A stretch of 64,000 nt of DNA, taken from the NCBI RefSeq assembly GCF_943734655.1, contig NC_071353.1, positions 139,165,907-139,229,906 of the forward strand, read 5' to 3'. The first letter of the stretch is position 1. Each line of letters begins with the position of its first letter. Below, piece by piece: positions 44,358 through 55,854 of this stretch. The position numbers were made by a program, and so were the translations under genes. The DNA is from Sabethes cyaneus. Taxonomy: Eukaryota; Arthropoda; Insecta; Diptera; Culicidae. The notes beneath the pieces were generated by a model that saw only the letters and a program-made list of their open reading frames with translations, was not told where the DNA came from and did not search any database.

Positions 44358-47193
44358 GGGATCATTCAATAATGATGTCCATTGCTTATGGGGGGGAGGG
44401 GGGTGTCAATTTTGTGACAGGTTGTGACAAAGGGGGGGGGGGAGGGGGTCTAGGCAAATGTGACATCCGTCGAAAAAAAATTGCATTTTCATCAAAAGGC
44501 AGCAAAAAAATGTTTCTCAGTCATTCATCACTCATTGATTTATTTCGATTTTCCAACTTATTGTTCCAGCTGACGGCGCTTGAAAGTCAGGCACAATTTG
44601 TCAATGTTAACCGTTATGTGTACGGGAAATTTAACACCCATAAGTGTTCGGATGGGTACCCGGGTACCCACCGAAATGAAATGCTTCTAACTTTATCAAT
44701 TCTTGACCGATTTGGGATCTTGAACCGTCAAAAGATTGGAAAATTTGTCTATTTTTGGAGCATGAGACTTACCAAGCCTGGGACCACGTCTGGTTCCCGT
44801 AAATCCGGATCTCCAGGACCATGTTCCGGATCCAAAACAAATGTGTACAATTGTCAATAAAACCACACAATATTGGTATTAAAATTCATGAAATCACTCC
44901 AGGAGTTGATGTTTATCCATTTTGAGTCCATTTTACGAGTTGTCTTCGGAATGGCCATTCCGGAGCAGTTTCCTGTGGGGCCTTATGAGACCATTAACCT
45001 GTTTGGACTGAAACCCTAGCAATATGTATATCAAAATTCACGAAATCACTCTAGGAGTTGAGTTTTATCCATTTTGAGTCCATCTGATGATTTGTCCCCG
45101 GAATGGCCACTCCAGAGCTTCCTGTGGGGCTCTATGAGACCAATAACATGTTTGGATAGAAACCCTAGCAATATGTATATCAAAATTCGTGAAATCACTC
45201 CAGGAATTGAAATTTATCCTTTTTGAGTTCAGTTGATGACATGTCCTCGGAATGGCCATTCCGCAACAGGTTCCTGTGGAGCCTTATGAGACCAGTAACA
45301 TGTTTGGTTAGAACCCCCAGCAATATGTATGTCAAACTTCATGAAATCACTCCAGGAGTTGATTTTTATTCACTTTGAGTCCATTTGATGAGTGGTTCCC
45401 GGAATGGCCACTTCGTAGCAGATTCCCATGGGGCCCTGAGGCCACTAACATGTTTGGGTAGAAACCCTAGCAATATGTATGTCAAAATTCATGAAATCCC
45501 TCCAGGAATTGATTTTTGTCCATTTAAGTCGATTTGACGAGTTGTCCTCGGAATGGCCACTCCGGGGACAACTTGTCAGATGGACTCAAAATGGATAAAA
45601 ATGAACTCCTGGCGTGATTTCATGAATTTTGACATACATATTGCTAGGGTTTCTATCCAAACATGCTAGTGGCCTCATAGGACCCCACGGGAATCTGCTC
45701 CGGAATGGCCATTCTGGAGACAACTCATCAAATGGACTCAAAGTGGATAAAAATCAACTCCTGGAGTGATTTCATGAAGTTTGACATACATATTGCTGGG
45801 GTTTCTATCCAAACATGTTAATGGTTTCATAAGGCTCCACAGGAACCTGCCGCAGAATGGCCGTTCCAAGGACATGTCATTAACTGAACTCAAAAAGGAT
45901 AAATTTCAATTCCTGGAGTGATTTCACGAATTTTGATATACATATTGCTAGGGTTTCATTCAAACATGTTACTGGTCTCATAGAGCCCCACAGGAACCTG
46001 CTCCGGAGTGGCCATTCCAGGGACAGCTTATCAAATGAACTTAAAATGGATAAAACTCAATTCCTGGAGTGATTTCGTGAATTTTGATATACATATTGCT
46101 AGGGTTTTCTATCCAAATATGTTAGCGGTTCCGTAAGGCCCCACAGGAACCTGCTCCGGAGTGGCCATTCCGAAGACTATAAGTTGAATGGACTCAAAAT
46201 GGATAAACATCAACTCCTGGAGTGATTTCATGAATTTTGATACCAATGTTGTGTGGTTTTATTGACAATTGTACACATTTGTTTTGGATCCGGAACATGG
46301 TCCCGGAGATCCGGATTTACGGAAACCAGACGTGGTCCCAGGCTTGGTAAGTCTCATGCTCTAAAAATAGACAAATTTTCCAATCTTTTGACGGTTTAAG
46401 ATCCAAAATCGGTCAAGAATTGATAAAGTTAGAAGCATTTCATTTCGGTGGGTACCCGGGTACCCATCCGAACACTTACGGGGTAAAAAAATTCGAAGGC
46501 CCCCCCTTCGACCCCCCCTGCTGCTACAGGCAATCTGTTGATGACAAATGGTTTATTCCCACTAGTTAGGAGCATTCTACGAGTTTTAGCTGGCTGAGTT
46601 GTCGTAAACCTTGTTTTTCGAGGCTATAAAGTCTCAAAAGGTACCCGGGTACCCAGCCGAACACATAACGGTTAACTAGATAGACCACGTGTTACATTGA
46701 AGGATCAATTTACACATCAATTTCAGTTCATTTGCAATCAAAGTTTCTAGCTTTTTACTAAATAATGGATAGAAAAGTATAATGAACTCTAAAAGCTATC
46801 GTCACGATGTAGTGAAACCTGCTTCGCCAACGCAGATTGAAGCTTGTTTTGAAGCGGAGCCATGCTACTTCAATTGAAACCAAAGCTTCATTTTTTCATT
46901 GATTTGTAACAATTTGCAATTGAATGTTGTTAGAGCCCTTGTTCGTAGTTATTATTTTTTATTAATTGTTATTTTCTATATTTTTTTTAATCATACATTA
47001 ACTCTTAAAAGCTTAAGCTAATTTTATAAACCACTTTTACTTTCAACACGCTTTTCATTTTTATTTTGAGTTTGTGTGACGTCCAAAGGGGGGGGGGGGC
47101 GGGGAGTTTGAGTTTTGTGACACAATCGGACAGAGGGGGGAGGGGGGGTTTAAAAAAGCAGAAATTTGGTGGACGTCATATTTGAACCGTCCC
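44358..47193. mobile_element. TTA-flanked DNA transposon with G-run ends (outer)
   Basis: Left end GGGATCATTCAATAATGATG (then TCCA) and inward-read right end GGGACGGTTCAAATATGACG (then TCCA) are imperfect inverted repeats (~19 of 24). TTA flanks both ends (44355-44357, 47194-47196), within the 12-bp array, which continues on both sides. Subterminal G-runs lie inside each end (44391-44449 and 47088-47150), with GTGACAAAGGGGG-type words in common. It encloses the foldback element 44611-46671, so its own length is about 770 bp. No transposase is visible; the plus frame 44372-44860 crosses element boundaries and is not a gene. Confidence 0.8.
44611..46671. mobile_element. TTAA-flanked foldback element with ~150-bp units (inner)
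   Basis: Ends read CCGTTATGTGTACGG (left) and, inward from the right, CCGTTATGTGTTCGGCTGGG. TTAA flanks both (44607-44610, 46672-46675), as in piggyBac-type insertions. From ~44641 and ~46480 inward the two arms are long inverted repeats (~0.9 kb each, meeting near 45560). Each arm has a unique outer block (GGGTACCCGGGTACCC, ACCAAGCCTGGGACCACGTC, GGATCCGGAACATGGTCCC type) and ~4.5 tandem units of ~150 bp. A marker word AATATGTATATCAAAATTC starts near 45021, 45170, 45322 and 45472. No coding capacity. Transcribed through, it would form a very long hairpin RNA. Confidence 0.85.
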
Positions 47194-47196
47194 TTA

Positions 47197-47310
47197 AAAT
47201 GGGAGATTCAATGAAACTTGAAATTTTACTCGAAATCAGACTCGAATTGGACGTAAAATGGAACTTGAAATTGTGGGTTGGAATTGCACCTCAAGTTGAA
47301 TTTTGAAACA
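47197..47310. repeat. 12-bp-type array, right part
   Basis: CTTGAAATTTTACTCGAAATC and similar words continue the array interrupted at 44357. Confidence 0.75.
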
Positions 47311-47959
47311 GTTGACTATGACTAGATCGGGTACAGTTATATAGTAATTAGAGGTTAATGAAGGAGTTTGAAAACAAGTTTGTGCTAAAATAGGTGACTA
47401 CCTCTGATTCGACAGCTAGTTTTGACTCTAGCTTCCCAGATTCCGCCGAAATGCGGAGGCATGGCCAAAAAGTGACACAAATTAATTCCGCTTTCATAGT
47501 GACAATTTTTCAAATCCTTGGTGTGTAAACTCTTAGAATAAGAAACTCTTATCGCTTTGTTTGCTATTTTTATGGTTCAGGATATGCCACAAATCCGCTC
47601 ACGGTAGAAATGTAACCTGAGGATGATAGATCAACCCAGATAACGGTATAACATGTGCTCACTGTTGTTGACACTTGAAACAGGTCGTACATTTGCACAC
47701 CACTTCTCAAACAAATTGATGAAATGTAGTTATAACGCGACCTTGTTTCATAACGTTTCTTTGATTCGTTTCTTTGAATCCTGAGAACTCCGTCTGTTGA
47801 TAAACTTGGGCGTTTTATCAAATGTAATAAGGGTTTTACAGATTCACTCTCTCCCAACTTCCGCTCTTTTTATATTGGTTTTTCATTCGTACATATCATA
47901 TTTGAGGTATTTTTGTGTCGTTATTGCATTATTTTTACATAATTTCATACGGATTTTGT
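47311..47959. other. Intronic DNA, no gene
   Basis: The 95-codon minus frame 47570-47857 has no family resemblance. No element ends were identified. Confidence 0.4.
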
Positions 47960-48130
47960 GTTAGAAAAGCAAAGTCCTAGACTTAAACGTCTTTAAAGAC
48001 TTGGACTTTCTTTATCGACAAACTTCTTAGCCGACTGTTAGAGTACAGGACAACTACGGGGCTAGTGCAATGATCCTATTAAGTTTATCTAGCTGTATCG
48101 TCCAACCGCGATTCGAACAAACGACTATTG
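47960..48130 (-). repeat. Probable tRNA-derived SINE
   Basis: The minus strand carries GTTCGAATCGCGGTTGGACG (48116 down), which fits a Pol III B box (GTTCGAATC). Downstream on that strand it has GCACTAGCCCCGTAGTTGTC, shared with the fragment at 14745-14815, and then AAGTCTTTAAAGACG near 47990. No clear A box or target duplication could be placed, so the SINE call is tentative. Confidence 0.45.
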
Positions 48131-48386
48131 GCTTGGAAGTTGTGCATCATATCTCGCTCAAAAACATTCCATCAAAAAGGATGGCATCTCTTCCTTGCTC
48201 TCATACAAATGACCAGTACCGTAAAACGGGGTAACATTTATCATCGGGTTAACATTGCTCAGTTAGAACATTGTCATAAATCAGTGAAATAAACAACTTC
48301 TACCAGCTTTCCTGAACTGATCAATGTCACCCCATTTTACGGTAACAGAAGCAACAGCGCACCCCTCCCGACAAAAGTTGAAACTG
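48131..48386. other. AT-rich DNA, nothing recognised
   Basis: CCGTAAAACGGGGTAACATT near 48219 and CACCCCATTTTACGGTAACA near 48327 are inverted relatives of each other ~100 bp apart, so a small hairpin element (about 48215-48350) is likely. Confidence 0.45.
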
Positions 48387-48635
48387 TATGTAGGAATCGG
48401 GAGGGTATTTTCAGCCCATTAAGCGATGGCATCTAATTTTTCGGCCTATGGCCTAGTTCTAGTGGAAGGATAGATGATTTTGACGTTCTTTGAATAAAAA
48501 ATAGTAGATTACTTACTGTCTTGAGAAAATAGTTATAACATATTAAAATTGTATGTCGACAAAGTATTTTTATTGGCGAAAGAAAAGGCAAATAGGCTGA
48601 ATTTAGAAAGCTGCTGACCCACCCTTCCCTACATA
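48387..48635. mobile_element. Short MITE, relative of the 5121-6084 element
   Basis: Left end TATGTAGGAATCGGGAGGGT and inward-read right end TATGTAGGGAAGGGTGGG are inverted. The left interior TATTTTCAGCCCATTAAGCG is identical to the element at 5121-6084, and the right interior (AAAATAGTTATAACA...TATTAAA) also matches. At ~245 bp it is an internally deleted relative. Confidence 0.75.
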
Positions 48636-49100
48636 TATTGTTGGGAAAAGATGTATGCGCGCGTGGCAATGCATTGCATACGTGTTTGTGTACAACCATA
48701 TGCTAATATACGGACACTAGTATGAAGTATTCCACCACGTACACATATAAAGATTTTTTGACATTCGTTTAGGCCCTCGCTGAGGCTGTTTGCAGTAGGA
48801 ATAATATCAACAACATCAAATATCAAACTCCCGGATCCTCTCCTCCACTCTTCGCTCCCCTCTCACTCCTACATAAACGATCCGCAGCTAATGTCATTCT
48901 TGTTAGTGACGAAACCGCAAATTACTTCATGTGGTAATTCCACTTTAACTTGGTCGATATCATTGTTGTTACTGTCTCTCGACTTTTGGCAGAGGCGCCA
49001 GTTGTCTTGATGGAATGTCTTTGCCTCGATGGTAACTGGGAAGCACGGGGAAATTAGTATTTTCTATCCTTTTGGAACCATGTTTGTGTCGTTTTCCAAA
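48636..49100. other. Intronic DNA, no gene
   Basis: Contains a CTCCTCCACTCTTCGCTCCC stretch (48839) and nothing assignable. Confidence 0.35.
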
Positions 49101-51190
49101 ACTGCGATAGCTTTTCTTAACTAATTTAGTGCCTTTTTCGGGTCCATTTTGTGTTTTTATTTTTGCATTATTTTTGCATTCGTTGTAGTTTTGAACCATT
49201 TTTTTGTTGTTTTTGAATCATGTTGGGGAAATTTTTCTATCATTTCTGTAATATTTTTCAGCTTTGTGTTAGTTTTTTTTTATTATTTTACCAGCCCGGG
49301 AACCCAAAGATCCATTCTGTGCCTTTTGTTGTTTTTAGTTTTATTTTTGATTACTTTATGGTTCCTTGTATCATTGTGACATTTTTGTTTATTTTCGAGT
49401 CTCCTTTTGGCTTTTAATTTCTTGTTTCATGTTGCGTTAATGTGGTGTACATTTTAGTGTTATTTTTGCATGATTTATGTGCCCGTAATTTTTGTCATTT
49501 TGAATCTTTTTGGGATACTTTCTGTATCTTTTATAATTCTCTTTTAGTTTCGCTTGATTTTGAAATCATTTTATGTCATTTTTATTTCATTTTCGCATCA
49601 GTTTTTGGTATTTTTTATCATTTTTGTATCATTTCTGTATCATTTATTATTTCTGTTATTTATTTGTCTTTTTGGGGTCCATCTTGTGTCTATTTATGGC
49701 TTTAAGTTCATTATCGTTTGCTGTATTATGTTGTATCAATTTTACTATTATTTTTGATGCATATTTTTATTTCTGTGTTGAATTTTTTGTTATTTTCCTA
49801 TCTTGGTGTCGTTTGTTTATTATTTTACTATTACTTTTGTATTTTTTTGACCTCATTTTTTATCATTTTTGAATCATTGTTCGTTCATTCATTCATTATA
49901 ATTGTGTCTTGTTTGGTTTTTTATTTCTTTTTTCATGTTGCGTTATTTTTGTAATGTTATTTGTATCATTTTGATATAATTTTTGTGCGTTGCGTTTGTT
50001 TTTTTAGTGTCTGCTTAGGGTCCTTTCTGTGCCTTTTTAATTTTGTTTGCATCATTACTGCGTTATTTTTGTGTTGTCTTTGTATCGTTTCATGTCTTTT
50101 TTGCCCAAATTTTGAATCGTCTTTGAATCAGTTTTCTATTATTTTTGTATCATTTTGGTCTCATTTTTGTATCATTATTGTACCATTTAATGTCATTTCT
50201 GTATATTATACCATTGTATACCATTGTATACCATTGTTTGAATTTCCATTTCTGTTTCGTGCTAGTTTTTTCGTGAGTTTTTCAGGTTGTAGAGTCCACA
50301 GACAATTGATTTTATAAAAAAATGTAACTCATATTCTACAAATTATTTTTTTGCCCCCTGATGTTTTAAGTCAATTTCCAAGGAATATTGCAATTGGAAT
50401 ATTGCGTCATCAGTATGTCATTTGTGTGTAATTTTTGTATTTATTAAAAAAAAATCAGCCATCGGGCAAACATTTGGGCGCAAACCGAAAGAGTGTGAGC
50501 TAGAGTCCCAATCAGTAATTGAACTACGCAATATATTTTTGGCCTCACATCGAAGTTTCGTAATATCATCCAGTCTATCATTCTTCCTCACCAAACACTC
50601 CTCCATCTTTAATAAAAAGAAACCAAAAAAGTCTACTCGTCATATTATTGTATTATTTTAGTGTCTTTTTTATACAGTTTATTTGTGATTTTTCATTGGT
50701 GTGCCGCATTTTGGTTATTTTGCTGGTTCTTTTTGTACCTTTTTATTGATTTTAGTTTCATTATCTGGTGAATGACCAACTGGTTAAAACCACATTAAAA
50801 TAAAAAGAAAATAGTTTCATTATCGGTATCATTTTGTGTGATTTTTGTATATTTTTTGAATCGTTTCTAATCATTTTTCTGTTATTTTCAATACATAGAT
50901 GTAGACATAGAAATCTTTTTTGTTTCATTTTCTGTTGCAATATTTCTGTTTTATTCCTTGTATCATTGTGTTTCACTTTTATGTAATTTTTGAATCACTT
51001 TTTTTGTTTTGCTATTTTTTAATCATTTTGGTGTTATATTGTAACAATTTTGTATCATTTTTTATTTCTGTGTCCAATTTTTTGTTATTTAGGTTTCTGT
51101 TTGGGGCCATTCCTATTTCTATTTATGTTTTGTTTTCAAATTTTGACGCCATTTTTGCACCACAGTTGTACTGTTTATAGTTCATTTGTT
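49101..51190. repeat. T-rich cryptic array (TTTTTGTATCATTTT type)
   Basis: About 2 kb built from variants of ATTTTTGTATCATTTTTGTG, with two non-repeat interruptions (about 50285-50620 and 50760-50810). Phe/Ile/Leu-rich open frames on the plus strand are by-products of the base bias. Three exact ATACCATTGT units occur at about 50209-50236. Confidence 0.8.
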
Positions 51191-53158
51191 CCTGTCATGA
51201 GTTCTTATGTTCCTGCCATGAGCGTATTATAGAATCCATAGATTAAGCAAGCTGACACTTTTTCTTTTGAACAAGCTCTGCTTTTTATAAAAATTTAAAC
51301 CAATTTTTGCAATAGGTATTCTTGTAATAATTATACCTAATTTTTTATAAGTATTTTTTTCTGGATTGCAGTGGATTCTTTTTCACATTTTTGTAAAACA
51401 ATGTTTATTTTACAATGATTGACTTTTGACCTCTGAATGATCTCTCTTGTTGAAATGGAGCGGGTTGTAATCGATTGGTTGAACATGGACAAATGAGATC
51501 TTAACTTTCAATTCCTCAAAATAGTTAACTCCTCGCTCGTAAGGGGCCTCTTGCGGTGTTTCACTTGGCAATTTAGAAGCTACAGTGCAGTAAAAATTAT
51601 CGTTGTCGTTTAAAACTAAAATACTTAATTTAAAACATTGCAGTGCAGTTTATGGTGATGAATTTGGATGCCATTTCATGTCATCAATGACCAAAAAGAT
51701 TTTTAAAACAAGTTTTGTTTAATAGAATGTTCAATATATTTCGTCACTGCAACGTCGCAGCAACAACTTAAAATATATGTAGTAACAAAATGGCAACAAA
51801 GATACCTTAAACCAAAAAAGTTGAAATAAATTTTAAAAGGTCACTCACAAATGGAAAAGTAGATTAAAAATGTTTCATTTCGTCATCACAGGTTTAGCAT
51901 TTCGCTGCAGAAAACCTAGCTCTATAAACGTGTCATCGCGCAACCCAACCAATGCAACCGTGTCAAATCGTTCTTATCTACAAGCACAGAGTTTCCTCTG
52001 CCCTTCCTCTGGGCTCGGAAGCGTGTTACAGATGTTACGAGTACTGTTTACAGTTGTTTACAGAACCTTATCTGAAGTGCGCTGTATGGCTAACTCTGTC
52101 ACGAGTGTGTATCTTGTCTGCCACTACTGCGCTGGCTGCACATTGCATTTTGAGTAAGGTTATGCAGTTAGGCCATTCGAACAAAACTGGAAAAAAAATT
52201 GGTTGGCTGTTTCAATCGTTTAGTAATTCGGAATATGGTTTTTATTTTTGGCAAGTAACGCACCTAAACTGACCCTCGCTCAGTCTATCGAGCCACTCTT
52301 ACTGTGTATCAATCGAAGACAGGTGAATGCATGATTGTACTGTCACTGGCCGAATTCAAACTCCGATGGAGATCAATCACTGGGACTGGACAGAAGTGTA
52401 CGGTCGTATGTCGTACCGTACTACAGGTCTCCCAGCATAAACCATACGCGTAAGTTAAATTGTAAACATTCTTCTTTCACCACCCGCCACCGAGCCACCA
52501 CGTCGTCGTCGGCCGGAGGAAAAACAGATAACACCAAGAGGAGGAAGGGGAGCCAAACCGATGATGACAGCTGAATTGTATAATGGATGACAGTGACCAT
52601 TGACTGGACGGGATGGCGAAACAGTTGAATTTTTTCTGATGATTGTGCTATTGGTTTCCGCTTATCGCGAGATTCCTCGAAGAAGGGTTTCGATCATTCG
52701 CCGCCAGACTCGCAGGCAATCGATGATTTGATGAACTGATTATTTAGTCAAATATATGCGTATTCAGGTGCTTGGGGGATTTGATGAATTGCCCCTAATT
52801 GGGTATATTTGTTTCGATTCATCATTGCTGCCGAATGCCGATCGGCTGACGGAGGAAGTCGTTGAGCTATTTTGTGGAACTAATTGAGGTTGAATCAATG
52901 GTGAATTGCACATTGCATAACGGTCGTGCCAAATTTGTGTTATTCCATTTTCCAGTTTGTCAAAGATCACACCAATAATTCTATTGTGGCAGCATAGCAC
53001 AAAGACCCTTCGGTGGCACGGTAAATTTGCATTACTCTCCAGCAGAACTGCACACCGAAGTGTTTCCCTTGAACCGGAAAAAGCATATTCAAACTTTCCC
53101 AACTATTGATTGACAAAGTTTTAATTGATTTCCCTTCTCCGGTTTTCTCTTCCCGCAG
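51191..53158. other. Intronic DNA before Ptx1 exon C
   Basis: AT-rich until ~52.28 kb, then GC-richer without repeats up to the exon. The plus frames at 51870-52272 show no domain. The last ~900 bp form a repeat-poor flank of exon C. Confidence 0.4.
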
Positions 53159-53457
53159 TCACACGTGTCGATCCGACGTCGGTGAAAACGGAAAACATCA
53201 GCAGCGGCCTGTCCCACGAGGACAACGGCAGTGCACCGGGCGCGACGATATCGCAGGACGGCAGCGGGCCCGGTGGCAACGAGCAGGGGGGCACCAAAAA
53301 CGACAAGAAAAACAAACGGCAGCGCCGCCAGCGGACACACTTCACCTCGCAGCAGTTGCACGAACTGGAGCAGACCTTCAGCAGGAACCGCTATCCGGAC
53401 ATGTCGACCCGGGAGGAAATCGCCATGTGGACGAACCTGACCGAGGCCCGAGTTAGG
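53159..53457 (+). CDS. Ptx1: Ptx1 (Pitx homeobox) exon C: linker and homeodomain 1-46
   Basis: Encodes VTRVDPTSVKTENISSG, an acidic/Gly-rich linker and a basic KKNKRQRRQRTHFTS entry into a paired-like homeodomain. Homeodomain residues 1-46 run from 53320 to 53457: QRRQRTHFTSQQLHELEQTF, SRNRYPDMSTREEIAMWTNL, TEARVR. This is the Pitx signature, nearly identical to animal Pitx proteins. Helices 1 and 2 are complete. The exon stops in phase 0 between residues 46 and 47, at the donor GTGAGT (53458), the usual intron place of paired-class homeoboxes. Recognition helix residue 50 (Lys in Pitx) is therefore on a later exon outside this window. VKTE fits the SUMO-site pattern. Role: nuclear transcription factor. 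Confidence 0.97.
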
Positions 53458-55854
53458 GTGAGTACAAAGCACACACTTTCATGGTTTATTAAAGCAGCGC
53501 CCGACAGCTTCTCCGCCTCTCGTTTCCTTTTTTGGCCAATGTTGCGCAGTACATATTGTTATTCATAACTTTTCCTCCGATCCGATGGTGATGATGAAAA
53601 CACGATGCGAACCCCTTTTGTCGTCGACATCCGCAACCCAGCCGCCAGAGCGGGGTGGGGTGGGGTGGGAAGAACGGGATGACAAACGTTTGCTCTGTGC
53701 ATAATAGTTTTATTAGGATGATGATTATTATCGAATCCCGGCTACAAAAGAAGTAGCATATTTTGAGTTCATTCTTGGTTTTGCACTGAACAAAAAGACG
53801 AACCCTTTCGGAACGTTTCCCCTTGTTGGGATCGGTTTCAACGCAGTATTAGCTAAAGAATTACATCGCCTTATGGCCAAACAGTTTCGTACAGTGCATT
53901 ATTGAACCCACTAAATTTGGTCGGTCCGGGTTTCCTTCCCGGATCGGATCGGGGTGGGTTCACCGCCGCGCCACATCCGAGGTATTTGTTGATGGTGATA
54001 AAATTGTAATTTTATGTGTCATTTTCCCGACTTTTCCGAACCGGTCGAGAATGATTCGCTCGCACTAGGGGATTCGGGAAGGAAGACCCCAGTCTATCGT
54101 AGACTATCCAGCCTAGACTAGATCGGTGTTGCCACATTCGAAACAAGGCAAACGGGCAGCGGTTGTTCGGCTGCCGGTAGGAATGGGCTATTATTTTGAT
54201 TGAAAAATTCGCCCCCGGGGTTGAGCGGATTATGCGCCCGCGCAGCAGGGGGCGCGGTGGATCCCCGACGACGTAATGTATATGCAGATTTGTTTTGTTT
54301 GACTGTGTGTGTGGGTGTGGATATATATTTGCCATTGTTGCTCTCGCCACGTCGATATTTTAGCACTCCGGGAATCGAATCGATTGAATAAGGGGTGATG
54401 TAAAGTTATGTCTTATTTCAATACTTGGACAGCAACGGCGACATTCAGGGTGAGTGTTTTTGCACAATGGGTGACTTCCATTCTTTAAATAAACTGTTTG
54501 TGCGTTAGTTTTAATGTTTCTTTGATATCGTGAATCCTTTTATAAATAAGAAAATATGTTTATAGCCTATTCCATTGAATTGAATACCCTTGGAGGTTTT
54601 GCTGACCAGATGAAAAATATTGAAATTAAAAAACCCTAAAGCTTCTTCCACCGCTCTGCGGTTGATGCCATGAGATATTTAAAACTAGATTAGATAAAAT
54701 GTCATGAAAGCGACGTTGCTTTCACCCGCTATTCTGACGCTTGATTTGGACGCATCTACGAGACCAATCACGTCATTCAACCGTGTTCGTGAATTATCTG
54801 CAACAGGCCATGTCGCTTGGCTGAATCGTGCACCGCCTTAAAATAAACTAACCGATGATATGTCTGTAAGTAGTTCTATCGGCAGTTATTTGGGATCTTG
54901 ATGCAAAGGCCGAATTTATAGCGTCTAATGTGTTGCTGGATTCGGTAAAAATGGATACGTTCAAAGCTTTGATTATCGCTGATGATTATCGCCGACTCAA
55001 TGAAGATAATAAGTTCTTACGTTCCTGAAATGCTTCCGGGTTTTTTGGCATTGAGGATGATTCGACTGGTAGGGTAAGTCTAAGAGGAATGTTGATTTCA
55101 CGTGACTGCTGTTTTTGTCATTCCAGTAATGTGGAACTCACAAGCTTTATTGTATCTTTCTGGACCGGCAGGATTCTCTGCCTTGTGATTCTGACGAGAT
55201 GATACTAGTGAATTTTCTTCTGTGTCTCTCTTTTCAATATCACAGTCTCAAATTTGCATCTTGGCTTACAAATTTGCATCCTGGCATACTGAATGCGGAG
55301 AAAAGGCAAACGCAATTGTTATGCATTATTGAGGGCTCTTAAATACATTGGCAGTTTTCTAGAATCCAATGCAGCTTAAAAATCTCTTTAAGGTGAAACC
55401 GAAAGTGGCTAACGTTATTCTGTTAGAGCGATAAACACTGTACTGTACATCTCATGTATTCGTTAAAAACTTGAACGTTTATTTGAATGTTGCATTAGTA
55501 TTGGTAATATATGTCAAATAGCTGAGCTTGCAAACATAAACACAGCTGATCCGCAGCCAACCGCACCGACTACGAACATTCCGAAATATGGTTTGTTTTC
55601 TTTATCAAGACATTCAGATTCACTTTAAGATTTGCAGCAGCACTGAATAATGCATAGGATCAATAGGATGGACTAATCTCAAGTTTTTAGTCTTGACCTT
55701 GAAATGCGGTCATACATATATATTAATATTTTTTGAAACGATGGTTCTACAATTGATGAAGGGACGGTAGGGAAAGAAATGAAAATTTTTGGTGAAGGTG
55801 AGGAAGAGCGGAAAGGAAGGTGGGGGGGGGTATTGGTAGCTATGCTTGACAAGT
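53458..55854. other. Intronic DNA: GC-richer to 54.4 kb, then AT-rich
   Basis: Repeat-poor next to exon C, with a GGGGTGGGGTGGG run at 53654. From 54.6 kb AT-rich. A degenerate coding-like stretch near 54905-55050 (DAKAEFIASNVLLDSVKMD in one plus frame, ending at a TGA near 55027) hints at a retroelement gag remnant, but I cannot support a family. Confidence 0.35.

Larger units (their letters stand above)
43651..53158 (+). other. Ptx1: Ptx1 intron 2 (9.5 kb)
   Basis: The intron runs from donor GTGAGT at 43651 to acceptor CTCTTCCCGCAG ending 53158. It holds the hexamer array, a nested DNA transposon pair, a SINE, a MITE and a T-rich array. Confidence 0.85.

Noticed and set aside
44372..44860. 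162-codon plus-strand frame
   Set aside because: It crosses from one transposon end into another nested element and shows no protein family features.
49149..50317. Hydrophobic frames of 60-118 codons
   Set aside because: T-rich array artefacts, present in two or three overlapping frames.
53089..53472. 127-codon minus-strand frame over exon C
   Set aside because: Antisense shadow of the conserved homeobox exon.
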